Shown: in pieces, positions 1-5,676 of the stretch
How positions within the stretch are numbered: position 1 is the first letter of the stretch
How the letters are laid out: every line of letters begins with the position of its first letter
From: Clostridia bacterium
GTDB taxonomy: Bacteria > Bacillota > Clostridia > UBA1381
Direction: 5' to 3'
Assembly (NCBI GenBank): GCA_017380475.1
Contig: JAFODX010000039.1
Coordinates: forward strand, 1 to 8,785
Length of the DNA stretch: 8,785 bases
Program-made: the position numbers and the translations under genes
The notes under the pieces: model-generated
What the model was told of the DNA's origin: nothing
The model's input: the letters and a program-made list of their open reading frames with translations, nothing else
Database searches by the model: none

Positions 1-16
1 ATGTACTTTACCTCCT
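1..16 (-). promoter_or_regulatory. Ribosome binding site and start of a gene leaving the left edge
   Basis: On the minus strand a perfect AGGAGG (11-16) is followed after 8 nt by the letters AT at positions 2-1. An ATG would be completed if the next base outside the window is G. Together with the promoter at 52-81 this marks the 5' end of a minus-strand gene whose coding sequence lies entirely off the window, so its product cannot be named. Confidence 0.5.
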
Positions 17-61
17 GCTATAATTTTGTTGAAGCTATGCTCAACTATTTTATTATAGCAG
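15..61. repeat. 10-bp inverted repeat overlapping the promoter
   Basis: CTGCTATAAT at 15-24 is the exact reverse complement of ATTATAGCAG at 52-61. Nested between them are TTGA (29-32) and TCAA (41-44), also complementary but slightly off-centre. One arm contains the -10 box of the minus-strand promoter. The right arm lies upstream of the predicted transcription start, so an RNA hairpin from this promoter cannot include both arms. A DNA-level site for a dimeric regulator is the simpler reading. The left arm is also a perfect extended -10 on the plus strand. Confidence 0.4.
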
Positions 62-81
62 ATAAACATAGGCGGTTTCAA
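52..81 (-). promoter_or_regulatory. Sigma-A-type promoter for the off-window minus-strand gene
   Basis: The minus strand carries TTGAAA (76-81), an 18-bp spacer and TATAAT (52-57), with TG one base upstream of the -10 (TGCTATAAT, extended -10). The predicted start of transcription is near 45, giving a leader of about 40 nt before the AGGAGG at 11-16. The -10 lies inside one arm of a 10-bp inverted repeat (15-24 and 52-61), which could be an operator. Confidence 0.7.
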
Positions 82-103
82 ATGTAATTTCTGTTAACAA
101 AAT

Positions 104-135
104 AAAAATCCGTACACTATCGTGTACGGATTTTT
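104..135 (-). terminator. Intrinsic terminator of the tRNA operon
   Basis: A 14-bp perfect stem (104-117 with 122-135) closes a four-base loop. Read on the minus strand the core is ATCCGTACAC/GTGTACGGAT, flanked by an A run before and a T run after, as expected for a Rho-independent terminator. Its first base coincides with the last base of the encoded CCA of the tRNA-Tyr gene, so terminator and tRNA 3' end abut directly. Confidence 0.85.
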
Positions 136-219
136 GGTGGGAGAGGGTGGATTCGAACCACCGAAGCTATAAGCAGCAGATTTACAGTCTGTCCCCTTTG
201 GCCACTCGGGAACTCTCCC
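135..219 (-). tRNA. tRNA-Tyr (anticodon GTA)
   Basis: The gene is 85 nt including an encoded CCA (135-137) and discriminator A (138). The acceptor stem pairs GGGAGAG (219-213) with CTCTCCC (145-139). The anticodon arm CAGA-CTGTAAA-TCTG shows GTA. A long variable arm follows, as expected for a class II bacterial tRNA-Tyr, and the T loop has GGTTCGAATCC. It is the last gene of the Pro-Val-Thr-Tyr operon and runs straight into the terminator. Confidence 0.95.
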
Positions 220-227
220 TTATTTAA

Positions 228-249
228 CGGGACAAGATAACTTGTCCCG
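228..249 (-). repeat. Hairpin in the spacer between tRNA-Thr and tRNA-Tyr
   Basis: CGGGACAAG (228-236) and CTTGTCCCG (241-249) form a perfect 9-bp stem with a four-base loop, filling most of the 31-nt spacer. No good T run follows on the minus strand (TTAAATAA), so it is probably a weak terminator, an attenuator that lets some transcripts reach tRNA-Tyr, or a processing or insulating element in the polycistronic precursor. Confidence 0.55.
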
Positions 250-250
250 C

Positions 251-326
251 TGGAGCTGGTGATGGGACTCGAACCCGCAACCTGCTGATTACAAATCAGC
301 TGCTCTGCCAATTGAGCTACACCAGC
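251..326 (-). tRNA. tRNA-Thr (anticodon TGT)
   Basis: The gene is 76 nt with encoded CCA (251-253). The acceptor stem is GCTGGTG (326-320) paired with CATCACCAGC-side bases at 255-261. The anticodon arm CTGAT-TTGTAAT-CAG gives TGT. The D arm (TAGCTCAATTGG) and T loop (GGGTTCGAGTCCC) are canonical. It reads ACA and, by wobble, other Thr codons. It is third in the minus-strand operon. Confidence 0.95.
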
Positions 327-342
327 ATATTAAGTTGAATTA

Positions 343-418
343 TGGTGGGAGTTACAGGGCTCGAACCTGTGACCCTCTGCTTGTAAGGCAGATGCTCTCC
401 CAGCTGAGCTAAACTCCC
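343..418 (-). tRNA. tRNA-Val (anticodon TAC)
   Basis: The gene is 76 nt with encoded CCA (343-345). GGGAGTT (418-412) pairs with AACTCCC (353-347) in the acceptor stem. The anticodon arm TCTGC-CTTACAA-GCAGA gives TAC. D arm and T arm (AGGTTCGAGCCCT) are standard. It is second in the operon, 16 nt before tRNA-Thr. Confidence 0.95.
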
Positions 419-429
419 ATAAACAATTC

Positions 430-506
430 TGGTCGGGATGACAGGATTCGAACCTGCGGCCCTCTGGTCCCAAACCAGATGCGCTACCAAACTGCGCTAC
501 ATCCCG
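430..506 (-). tRNA. tRNA-Pro (anticodon TGG)
   Basis: The gene is 77 nt with encoded CCA (430-432). CGGGATG (506-500) pairs with CATCCCG (440-434). The anticodon arm TCTGG-TTTGGGA-CCAGA gives TGG. The D arm has GCGCAGTTTGG and the T arm AGGTTCGAATCCT, both canonical. It is the promoter-proximal gene of the operon, 11 nt upstream of tRNA-Val. Confidence 0.95.
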
Positions 507-549
507 TCAGTTTAAGTGTTTCATTACCCTGCCGTCAAACGACTTTCTA

Positions 550-578
550 ATGATACCATAATACGATTTTATTTGCAA
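550..578 (-). promoter_or_regulatory. Promoter of the tRNA operon
   Basis: On the minus strand TTGCAA (573-578), a 17-bp spacer and TATCAT (550-555) with an upstream TG (TGGTATCAT) make a good sigma-A promoter. Transcription would begin near 543, about 37 nt before tRNA-Pro. No other promoter is visible between the tRNA genes, so they are probably one precursor transcript. Confidence 0.65.
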
Positions 579-678
579 ACGGAAAAAGTTTCGTTTTTGC
601 GGTAAAAATACAGAATATCTGCAGTATTCGTTGAAAATCATTTGAATACGTCAAAAAACGCATTTTTGATAAAATATT
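579..678. other. AT-rich gap between the tRNA promoter and the YkvI-like gene
   Basis: I see no gene here. There are only weak AT-rich inverted repeats: TCAAAAA (651-657) with TTTTTGA (663-669), and GTATTC (624-629), which can pair either with GAATA at 613-617 or GAATAC at 644-649. One of these could terminate the YkvI-like transcript, but none has a GC-rich stem followed by a proper T run. Confidence 0.4.
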
Positions 679-1692
679 TTAAAAAAGTTTTTTTGATGAA
701 AAGCATACGCATATTATAGCGATGCAAGCGATAAAACCGGCAACACCGCAAATGCGGTATGCGGTGTTTACAAGTGTAGAAAAACCAAGTCCTGAGAACA
801 GATATGCACTGCTTGATAAAAGCGCAATCTTTGACGGTTGTTTCTGGATTTTCAAAGCACTGCACAATGCACCGCCTGAGGAAATCAAAGTTGTAAAGAT
901 TGCAACCGTGAGAACAGATGAATAAAGAAGTGCAAATCCCGGACTTTGTCTTTTTGCCAATGTCAGCATCGGAAGTTCGCCGAGGCTGATTTTGTTTGCA
1001 TAGATTGAAATAAGCACGAAAATGAGGGTCATAATAATTGCAGACATAACCGATATAGACATAGTGACAGCGGTGCAGTCTGTTTTGTGCCGTAGTTTTT
1101 TTGACAGTGAAACAAGCACAGGTGTAAGTGAAATAAGGTTATATCCCGAATAAACGAGTCCGCTATTTGCAGATTTTATATATATCGGCGAAAATGCATG
1201 GTATTCACGGTAGAAGAGCATATAAAGAACGCAAAAAGTTATAACTATAACGAGTCCTGTACCCAGCACACCGTTCAGAGTGAAAACTTTTTCGTTTGCA
1301 AAAGTAAAAAGAAGAATCGCACAGATTGTACAAAAAAGTGCACCTGAAGCTTTTGAAATACCGAAAAGGTCATACAGCATTTCTCCTGAAGCAGAGAGCA
1401 TTGCACCGTATACGGCAAAGGCAAAAAGAAGAGTTATTGCTTTAACTGTTTTGCGGCTCGCCTGAAATTTAAAGAGCTTCAGGAATGAATCATAGTCTGT
1501 TATTTTGTTTTTATGGCAGGCGTAAAGAACTGCATATGAAAAAATACCGAAGAAAATCACAGTTACGCCTATCCCGATTATGCCGTATCTTCCGAAACAC
1601 GCAAAGTAGAGCAGGATTTCCTGACCTGATGCAAAGCCTGCACCTATTATTGCCGCCATCACAGAATATGAGATAAGGAATACATTCAACAA
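679..1692 (-). CDS. YkvI-family membrane transporter-like protein
   Basis: This is a hydrophobic protein of about 337 residues with roughly ten predicted membrane segments. Near the N-terminus it carries the signature IIGAGFASGQE (residues 15-25) followed by LLYFACFG, which I recognise from the YkvI family. That family belongs to the LeuT-fold/APC-type transporters and its substrate is not established. The glycine-rich break in the first helix fits a substrate or ion site in that fold. I chose TTG at 1692 because GAGGTGG (1704-1698) sits at good distance before it. The GTG at 1701 lies inside that ribosome binding site, and TTG at 1689 is an alternative. The gene follows greA on the same strand with a strong hairpin between them and no visible promoter after the hairpin. 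Family assignment is fairly firm; the transported molecule is unknown. Confidence 0.8.
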   Translation of the reverse strand: MLNVFLISYSVMAAIIGAGFASGQEILLYFACFGRYGIIGIGVTVIFFGIFSYAVLYACHKNKITDYDSFLKLFKFQASRKTVKAITLLFAFAVYGAMLSASGEMLYDLFGISKASGALFCTICAILLFTFANEKVFTLNGVLGTGLVIVITFCVLYMLFYREYHAFSPIYIKSANSGLVYSGYNLISLTPVLVSLSKKLRHKTDCTAVTMSISVMSAIIMTLIFVLISIYANKISLGELPMLTLAKRQSPGFALLYSSVLTVAIFTTLISSGGALCSALKIQKQPSKIALLSSSAYLFSGLGFSTLVNTAYRICGVAGFIACIAIICVCFSSKKLF

Positions 1693-1701
1693 AAAGACCA
1701 C

Positions 1702-1719
1702 CTCATAAAAAGATATGAG
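1702..1719 (-). promoter_or_regulatory. Small hairpin touching the YkvI-gene ribosome binding site
   Basis: CTCATA and TATGAG (1702-1707 and 1714-1719) form a 6-bp stem with a 6-base loop. On the minus strand the 3' arm ends in GAG, the first bases of the GAGGTGG ribosome binding site. It lies immediately after the greA hairpin and could partly mask initiation, but the stem is short and AT-rich. Confidence 0.3.
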
Positions 1720-1720
1720 A

Positions 1721-1748
1721 AAAGGCTGTGTAAAATTACACAGCCTTT
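1721..1748 (-). terminator. Intrinsic terminator or attenuator after greA
   Basis: AAAGGCTGTGTAA (1721-1733) and TTACACAGCCTTT (1736-1748) form a 12-13-bp stem; on the minus strand it is followed by TTTTCTCAT after the paired bases. It starts 16 nt after the greA stop codon. Only about 30 nt separate it from the YkvI-like gene, so that gene must be reached by read-through or have a promoter inside greA. Confidence 0.75.
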
Positions 1749-1764
1749 AAATTATGTCCTTTGT

Positions 1765-2262
1765 TTATGCCTTTTTAATAGCGAGTATTTTAAACTCAAC
1801 TGTACCGCCCGGTGTTTCTGCTGAAACCTTGTCACCTACAGCCTTGTTTATACAAGCTGCACCGATTGGTGATTCATATGAAAGCTTATTCTGTGCCGGG
1901 TCTGCTTCTGATGAGCCTACTATGGAATATTCAGCCTTGCCCTTCATGCCCATAAGCTCTGCAAGCTCGCCGAAGAATTCAAGTTTAACTTTCTTTCCGA
2001 CAGAAACAACGTCGTTTGATTCAACTTCAACAACCTTTGAGTTCTTGAGCATATGTTCGAGCTGGCTGATTCTTGCTTCAACCTCTGCCTGTTCGTCCTT
2101 TGCAGCATCATACTCAGCATTTTCTGACAAATCACCGAATGAACGTGCTTCCTTAATCTTCTCTGAAACTTCCTTACGTGTCACGCTTATAAGGTGTGAA
2201 AGCTCCGCCTCAAGCTTTGCTTTTCCTTCGTTTGTCAAGATTATTTCCTTGTTTTCTGACAT
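1765..2262 (-). CDS. greA: Transcription elongation factor GreA
   Basis: GreA enters the secondary channel of stalled, backtracked RNA polymerase and stimulates cleavage of the transcript 3' end. The 165-residue product has an N-terminal coiled coil (about residues 8-75) with the loop ARSFGDLSENAEY, where D44 and E47 correspond to the acidic tip pair that positions the catalytic metal. The C-terminal FKBP-like domain ends with SPIGAACINKAVGD and the VEFKILAI strand. Length matches the family (about 158-165). I chose ATG at 2262, preceded by GAAAGG. A longer reading from TTG at 2292 is unlikely because the predicted transcription start lies at about 2291. Its perfect-consensus promoter at 2298-2326 suggests strong constitutive expression. 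The YkvI-like gene lies downstream past a hairpin. Confidence 0.95.
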   Translation of the reverse strand: MSENKEIILTNEGKAKLEAELSHLISVTRKEVSEKIKEARSFGDLSENAEYDAAKDEQAEVEARISQLEHMLKNSKVVEVESNDVVSVGKKVKLEFFGELAELMGMKGKAEYSIVGSSEADPAQNKLSYESPIGAACINKAVGDKVSAETPGGTVEFKILAIKKA

Positions 2263-2297
2263 GATATCATTACCTTTCAAAATTATACTCAAAGACT

Positions 2298-2326
2298 ATT
2301 ATACAATTTTTTTTGCGAATTGTCAA
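2298..2326 (-). promoter_or_regulatory. Consensus sigma-A promoter of greA
   Basis: The minus strand has TTGACA (2321-2326), exactly 17 bp, and TATAAT (2298-2303), matching the consensus at all twelve positions, with an eight-base A run in the spacer. Transcription would start near 2291, leaving a leader of about 30 nt. The -35 overlaps TTGTCA on the plus strand, so divergent promoters may compete here. No convincing plus-strand -10 was found at proper spacing. Confidence 0.9.
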
Positions 2327-2379
2327 CAGTTTTATTGGTTAAAATTAAAGTATAACCAAAAAAGGGGAGGAATATATTT

Positions 2380-3216
2380 ATGTACACAGAAAAATCGGTA
2401 GGGCTGAAAAATGACTTTTATACACGGTACGGTGAAACAAACGGAAAATTATATTTTGAAAAAACAGGCGTGCCCTGTGTATTGTTTGATGCACAAACTC
2501 ATAAGCTTGCATTTCCGTTCGACTGCTCTGTGCGTGCATACGGCAGAGATTACGGTGATGTATTAAAGGTTATGGACTCGGACACAAATGTATGCGATGT
2601 TCATTTTGTTGCTGGCGGAAAAGGTGCACAGGTACTTTATAAATCAGATATGCCCGACATTTACGGGGTAAGGGAAACGGTTCTCTGCACAGTAAACAAA
2701 CTTCTCTTTAAAATGGGCAGTGCAGGAAGATGCGTAAAAGAATACGGCGATGCCGTAATTTGCGATGATTACGCACCAAAAGGATGGTGTGCAGTAAAAA
2801 GTTTTTCGGAAATTAAAAGTGTTCCGTTCCCGATGTCTGATTATAACGTATTGCTTATCAGAACAAAAAGAAACAGAATGTCTGACGACAAAGAACTTTT
2901 AAACCGATTTGCCATAGGTGAGAAAGAACGTATACGTGTTGCGGTGCAGGGTTTGAAGAAATGCAGGACAGATGTTTTGTTTGACATGGTGAACGAATCT
3001 GAAAAGTCTATAGAGCGATTATTACGCCCGTCGAATGAAACTGTTGAGGTAGTGCACGCAACATACGGGATTGACGGGATTGATGCAACACGGATATGCC
3101 GATGCGGTGTGGTTTCTTTTTGTAAAAAAACGAAAACAGATGCAGCAATTTCAAGAATAAAAACAGAATGTGAGGATAATCTGGGATATTCTGTCAGAAT
3201 ATCGGTTGTTAAATAG
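2380..3216 (+). CDS. Degenerate galactokinase/GHMP-kinase-like protein of unknown function
   Basis: The start is ATG with a strong GGGGAGG nine bases upstream; the stop is TAG. I do not recognise a named family, but the 278 residues line up by eye with galactokinase from end to end. Residues 25-50 (YFEKTG..CVLFDAQTHKLAFPF) sit where galactokinases have the sugar-binding APGR-NLIGEHTDYNGG-LP stretch. Residues 89-112 (SDMPDIYGVRETVLCTVN) sit where the ATP-binding GD-PVGAGLSSSAAL loop should be. Residues 180-215 (GEKERIRVAVQGL...FDMVNESEKSIERLL) match the helix with NE-SH-SL. Residues 236-248 (ATRICRCGVVSFC) match a shortened GARMTGGGFGGC motif. The glycine/serine loops and catalytic residues are missing and the protein is about 100 residues short, so kinase activity seems unlikely. 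The alignment is my inference, not a search result. No signal peptide or membrane segment is visible; nine to ten cysteines are scattered through it. Confidence 0.5.
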   Translation: MYTEKSVGLKNDFYTRYGETNGKLYFEKTGVPCVLFDAQTHKLAFPFDCSVRAYGRDYGDVLKVMDSDTNVCDVHFVAGGKGAQVLYKSDMPDIYGVRETVLCTVNKLLFKMGSAGRCVKEYGDAVICDDYAPKGWCAVKSFSEIKSVPFPMSDYNVLLIRTKRNRMSDDKELLNRFAIGEKERIRVAVQGLKKCRTDVLFDMVNESEKSIERLLRPSNETVEVVHATYGIDGIDATRICRCGVVSFCKKTKTDAAISRIKTECEDNLGYSVRISVVK

Positions 3217-3237
3217 TAACAAAAAATCAAAAAAGTA

Positions 3238-3266
3238 TAGACTAATCATAAAATAACTGATATAAT
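3238..3266 (+). promoter_or_regulatory. Promoter of the YihY/BrkB-like gene
   Basis: TAGACT (3238-3243), a 17-bp spacer and TATAAT (3261-3266), with TG just upstream of the -10 (TGATATAAT), form a good extended sigma-A promoter. It lies between the TAG stop of the preceding gene and the ATG at 3289; AAAGGG (3276-3281) is the ribosome binding site. Confidence 0.65.
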
Positions 3267-3288
3267 ATAAAAAAGAAAGGGTTGTTTT

Positions 3289-4221
3289 ATGATGGACAAG
3301 AAAAATAAATCTGTTGCAAAACCTAAAAAAGGCATTGCAAGGTTTTCAGGATTCATAAAAGAATTTATAGATGATATATTTGCGGACAATGTAGGTGTGT
3401 ATGCTGCTCAGGCAACATTTTTCATTGTCCTTTCTGCCGTGCCGTTTATAATGCTTCTGGTTTTGTGTCTGAAGTACTTTATAGATATTGATTTGCAGTC
3501 GGTGGTAACGACACTTGATAAGATATTACCGCAGCAGTTTTCTGTTTTTGTTGCGGACATTCTGTCAGAGGTATTTGAACGCACACAGTCAACAGCTGTT
3601 TTCTCTGCGGCATTTATCACTCTTTTGTGGTCGTCGTCTAAAGGAACTACGGCTATATACTGCGGACTTAACTGCATCTACGGCACAACAAAGGAACAGA
3701 GCTGGATAAGAATGAGACTGTTGTCATTCTTCTACAACATTCTTCTGGTACTGATATTTGCTGCAAGTATAACGGTACTTCTCTTTGGTGATTCCATAAT
3801 ACGTCTTATAAGTGATGAGTTTGTACTGGCTCATTATATATTCAATATCCTGATTAAATTCAGAACAGTTATATTCTTTGTGCTGTTCATACTTGCGTTT
3901 GCGGCACTGTTCACATTCCTGCCACAGAAGAAGAATAAATACAGGGGACAATTATGGGGTGCTGCTGTTACGGCAATCGGCTGGTTGTTGGCATCATACT
4001 GGATTTCGATATATATTACCTATTTCCCGGGCGTATCGTATATCTACGGCAGTCTTACTGCGGTAATGCTTCTTATGCTGTGGCTTTTCTTCTGTATTTA
4101 CATCCTTTTGATAGGTGCGGAAATCAACAAACATATCGAAAACGGATATTTCTGGCGAATAGGTATGCGAATATTGAGGATAAGAGTAAAAAAACGCAAA
4201 AAAAGTAAGAAAAACACTTGA
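3289..4221 (+). CDS. YihY/BrkB-family membrane protein
   Basis: The 310-residue product is an integral membrane protein of the YihY/virulence-factor-BrkB family, often mislabelled ribonuclease BN; its biochemical role is unsettled. Family hallmarks are AAQATFFIVLSAVPF at residues 39-53, the LLWSSSKGTTAIYCGLNCIYG block (113-132 region), and the C-terminal LPQKK..YRGQLWGA (211-225) followed by YFPGVSYIYGSLTAVMLLMLW and the final LLIGAEINKHIE. About six membrane segments are predicted (near 40-62, 103-125, 145-167, 190-210, 222-245, 254-277). The tail after 290 is strongly basic (RIRVKKRKKSKKNT), typical of a cytoplasmic end. ATG 3289 follows AAAGGG at good spacing; the next codon is also ATG. 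The stop TGA overlaps the -35 of the next promoter. Confidence 0.88.
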   Translation: MMDKKNKSVAKPKKGIARFSGFIKEFIDDIFADNVGVYAAQATFFIVLSAVPFIMLLVLCLKYFIDIDLQSVVTTLDKILPQQFSVFVADILSEVFERTQSTAVFSAAFITLLWSSSKGTTAIYCGLNCIYGTTKEQSWIRMRLLSFFYNILLVLIFAASITVLLFGDSIIRLISDEFVLAHYIFNILIKFRTVIFFVLFILAFAALFTFLPQKKNKYRGQLWGAAVTAIGWLLASYWISIYITYFPGVSYIYGSLTAVMLLMLWLFFCIYILLIGAEINKHIENGYFWRIGMRILRIRVKKRKKSKKNT

Positions 4222-4246
4222 TTTTTGGCACTTTGTATTGTATAAT
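4218..4246 (+). promoter_or_regulatory. Promoter of the CNNM/CorC-type gene
   Basis: TTGATT (4218-4223), a 17-bp spacer and TATAAT (4241-4246) form a strong sigma-A promoter. The -35 overlaps the TGA stop of the preceding gene. Transcription would start near 4253, giving a leader of roughly 98 nt before the coding start at 4351. Confidence 0.75.
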
Positions 4247-4260
4247 AATTTAGGTAACTT

Positions 4261-4290
4261 ATGAATGTGCACATATGTGCCGGCTGTTGA
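4261..4290 (+). CDS. Possible nine-residue leader peptide
   Basis: ATG at 4261 opens a short frame encoding MNVHICAGC and ending in TGA. AGGT (4252-4255) lies a few bases upstream as a weak ribosome binding site, very close to the predicted transcription start. The frame covers the first arm of the leader stem, so its translation could alter folding. It could be a chance frame; the cysteine/histidine content is the only reason to suspect metal or thiol sensing. Confidence 0.2.
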   Translation: MNVHICAGC

Positions 4291-4320
4291 GTATTCCGGC
4301 CAGAAAAGACATATATGTGC
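4269..4320 (+). promoter_or_regulatory. Structured 5' leader of the CNNM/CorC-type gene
   Basis: GCACATAT (4269-4276) can pair with ATATGTGC (4313-4320), enclosing a second stem, GCCGG (4279-4283) with CCGGC (4296-4300). Two alternatives compete with the outer stem: GCACATATGTGC (4269-4280) and ACATATATGT (4309-4318) are each perfect palindromes. The ribosome binding site AGGAGG (4332-4337) lies a few bases beyond, spaced 13 nt from ATG. I do not recognise a known riboswitch class; there is no M-box-like or yybP-ykoY-like core that I can see. Confidence 0.45.
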
Positions 4321-4350
4321 TGTGGCTTTTAAGGAGGAGCAATTTTTTAT

Positions 4351-5610
4351 ATGGACGACAGTTTGTCGCGAATTATTATTCTTGTAGTTTTAGTGATTTT
4401 ATCAGCGTTCTTTTCGGCAACGGAAACGGCGTTCTTTTCTGCGAACAAGATAAGACTTAAATCGCTTGCAGGTGACGGAAACAAACGTGCAAAAAAAACA
4501 CTTAAAGTTTCTGAAAATCTTGACTCACTGCTATCAACAATACTTATCGGAAACAACCTTGTAAATATCGGTGCAACTGCAATTGCAACAACAATGTTTA
4601 TAGAGTTCTTTAACGGAAATGCAGACTTGGGCTCAACTGTGGCAACAGTAGTAACAACTGTTGTTGTACTTATGTTTGGCGAAATAACGCCGAAGGGACT
4701 TGCAAAGAATATGCCGGAAAGGTTTGCGATGTTTGCAACACCTGCAATTTCGGTGTGTATGGTTATTTTCAAGCCCATTAATTTGTTTATTTCGTTATGG
4801 CAGAAGCTTGTTTATAAAATATTCAAAGTAGAGGTAGACCGTGGTGTTACCGAAGAAGAGCTTATCACAATGGTTGAGGAAGCTCATCAGGACGGTGAGA
4901 TTGACCAGAACGAAAGTGAGCTTATCAGAAACGCAATTGAGTTTGATGATATTGAGGTTGAAGACATATACACGAGTCGTGTTGACCTTGTAGCTATAGA
5001 CATAGAGGACAGTATAGAAGAAATAGCCGAACAGTTTGAAAAGGGCTTTTCACGTTTGCCTGTCTACCGTGACACAATAGACAACATCATCGGTATACTC
5101 AATCAGAAAGACTTTGCTGTAATGCGTAAAACACAACAGACATTAAGCAGTGTTATGACGGAGCCGATTTTCGTTGTACCGTCTATGAAAATATCAGAGC
5201 TATTAAGAACATTGCAGTCAAAAAAGTCACATATGGCAATAATTCTTGACGAATTCGGCGGTACTGTAGGTATAGTAACGCTTGAAGATATATTAGAAGA
5301 GCTTGTCGGCGAAATCTGGGACGAGCACGATACGGTAGTAGAGCCGTTTGTACAGATTGCAGACAAGAAATACAAAGTCCGTTCAACAGCGGACCTTGAC
5401 GATATGTTTGCACTCTTTGATATGGAAGAGGACATAGACCATTCAACTGTAGGCGGTTGGGTTGTTGAGGAGTTTGGCAAAATACCCCGTGTTGGTGACG
5501 AATTCACATTCGGGCCGTTGCACGTATGCGTGTCAAAGCGTGACCCGCGCCGTGTGACAGAGGTTATTGTCACAAAACTTTTCGAACCTGATCCCGAGGA
5601 TGAGGAATAA
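4351..5610 (+). CDS. CNNM/CorC-type (hemolysin-like) transporter with CBS domains
   Basis: The 419-residue product has the DUF21/CNNM membrane domain, a CBS pair and a C-terminal CorC_HlyC domain. Related proteins act in Mg2+ or other divalent-cation export or homeostasis; older names such as hemolysin C are misleading. DUF21 hallmarks are SAFFSATETAFFS (18-30), LIGNNLVNI (65-73) and FGEITPKGLAKN (109-120), the polar residues thought to form the ion site. The acidic stretch HQDGEIDQNESELI (179-192) leads into CBS1 (about 206-256, with SRLPVYRDTIDNIIG) and CBS2 (about 270-320, with GGTVGIVTLEDILEELVGEI). CorC_HlyC covers about 333-411 (VGGWVVEEFGKIPRVGD). Length is usual for the family. It has its own promoter and a structured leader; the spacing from AGGAGG to ATG is long at 13 nt. 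Metal specificity cannot be read from the sequence. Confidence 0.92.
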   Translation: MDDSLSRIIILVVLVILSAFFSATETAFFSANKIRLKSLAGDGNKRAKKTLKVSENLDSLLSTILIGNNLVNIGATAIATTMFIEFFNGNADLGSTVATVVTTVVVLMFGEITPKGLAKNMPERFAMFATPAISVCMVIFKPINLFISLWQKLVYKIFKVEVDRGVTEEELITMVEEAHQDGEIDQNESELIRNAIEFDDIEVEDIYTSRVDLVAIDIEDSIEEIAEQFEKGFSRLPVYRDTIDNIIGILNQKDFAVMRKTQQTLSSVMTEPIFVVPSMKISELLRTLQSKKSHMAIILDEFGGTVGIVTLEDILEELVGEIWDEHDTVVEPFVQIADKKYKVRSTADLDDMFALFDMEEDIDHSTVGGWVVEEFGKIPRVGDEFTFGPLHVCVSKRDPRRVTEVIVTKLFEPDPEDEE

Positions 5611-5619
5611 GTATAAAGA

Positions 5620-5647
5620 CAAGGATTGCGCCTCAAAGCAATCCTTG
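5620..5647 (+). terminator. Hairpin between the CNNM/CorC-type gene and argJ
   Basis: CAAGGATTGC (5620-5629) and GCAATCCTTG (5638-5647) form a perfect 10-bp stem with an 8-base loop, nine bases after the TAA stop. The tail ATTTGATTATTTG is T-rich but broken, so termination is likely partial. Only 29 nt remain before argJ and no promoter fits in them. Confidence 0.6.
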
Positions 5648-5676
5648 ATTTGATTATTTGAAAGGACTGGATAAAT

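Noticed and set aside
613..669. Terminator of the YkvI-like gene
   Set aside because: The inverted repeats are short and AT-rich and none is followed by a clear T run, so I list the stretch only as weak repeats.
2263..2292. Longer greA starting at TTG 2292
   Set aside because: That codon lies at the predicted transcription start, and the ATG at 2262 with GAAAGG upstream gives the usual GreA N-terminus.
1754..2401. A 215-residue plus-strand open frame across the greA region
   Set aside because: It is antisense to greA, is Ser/Ala/Phe-rich as expected of a shadow frame, and covers the consensus greA promoter; the minus-strand frame has clear GreA motifs.
5103..5636. A 177-residue minus-strand frame opposite the CNNM/CorC-type gene
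   Set aside because: It is antisense to the CBS/CorC domains, low in complexity (Ser/Thr-rich) and lacks a supporting promoter or ribosome binding site.
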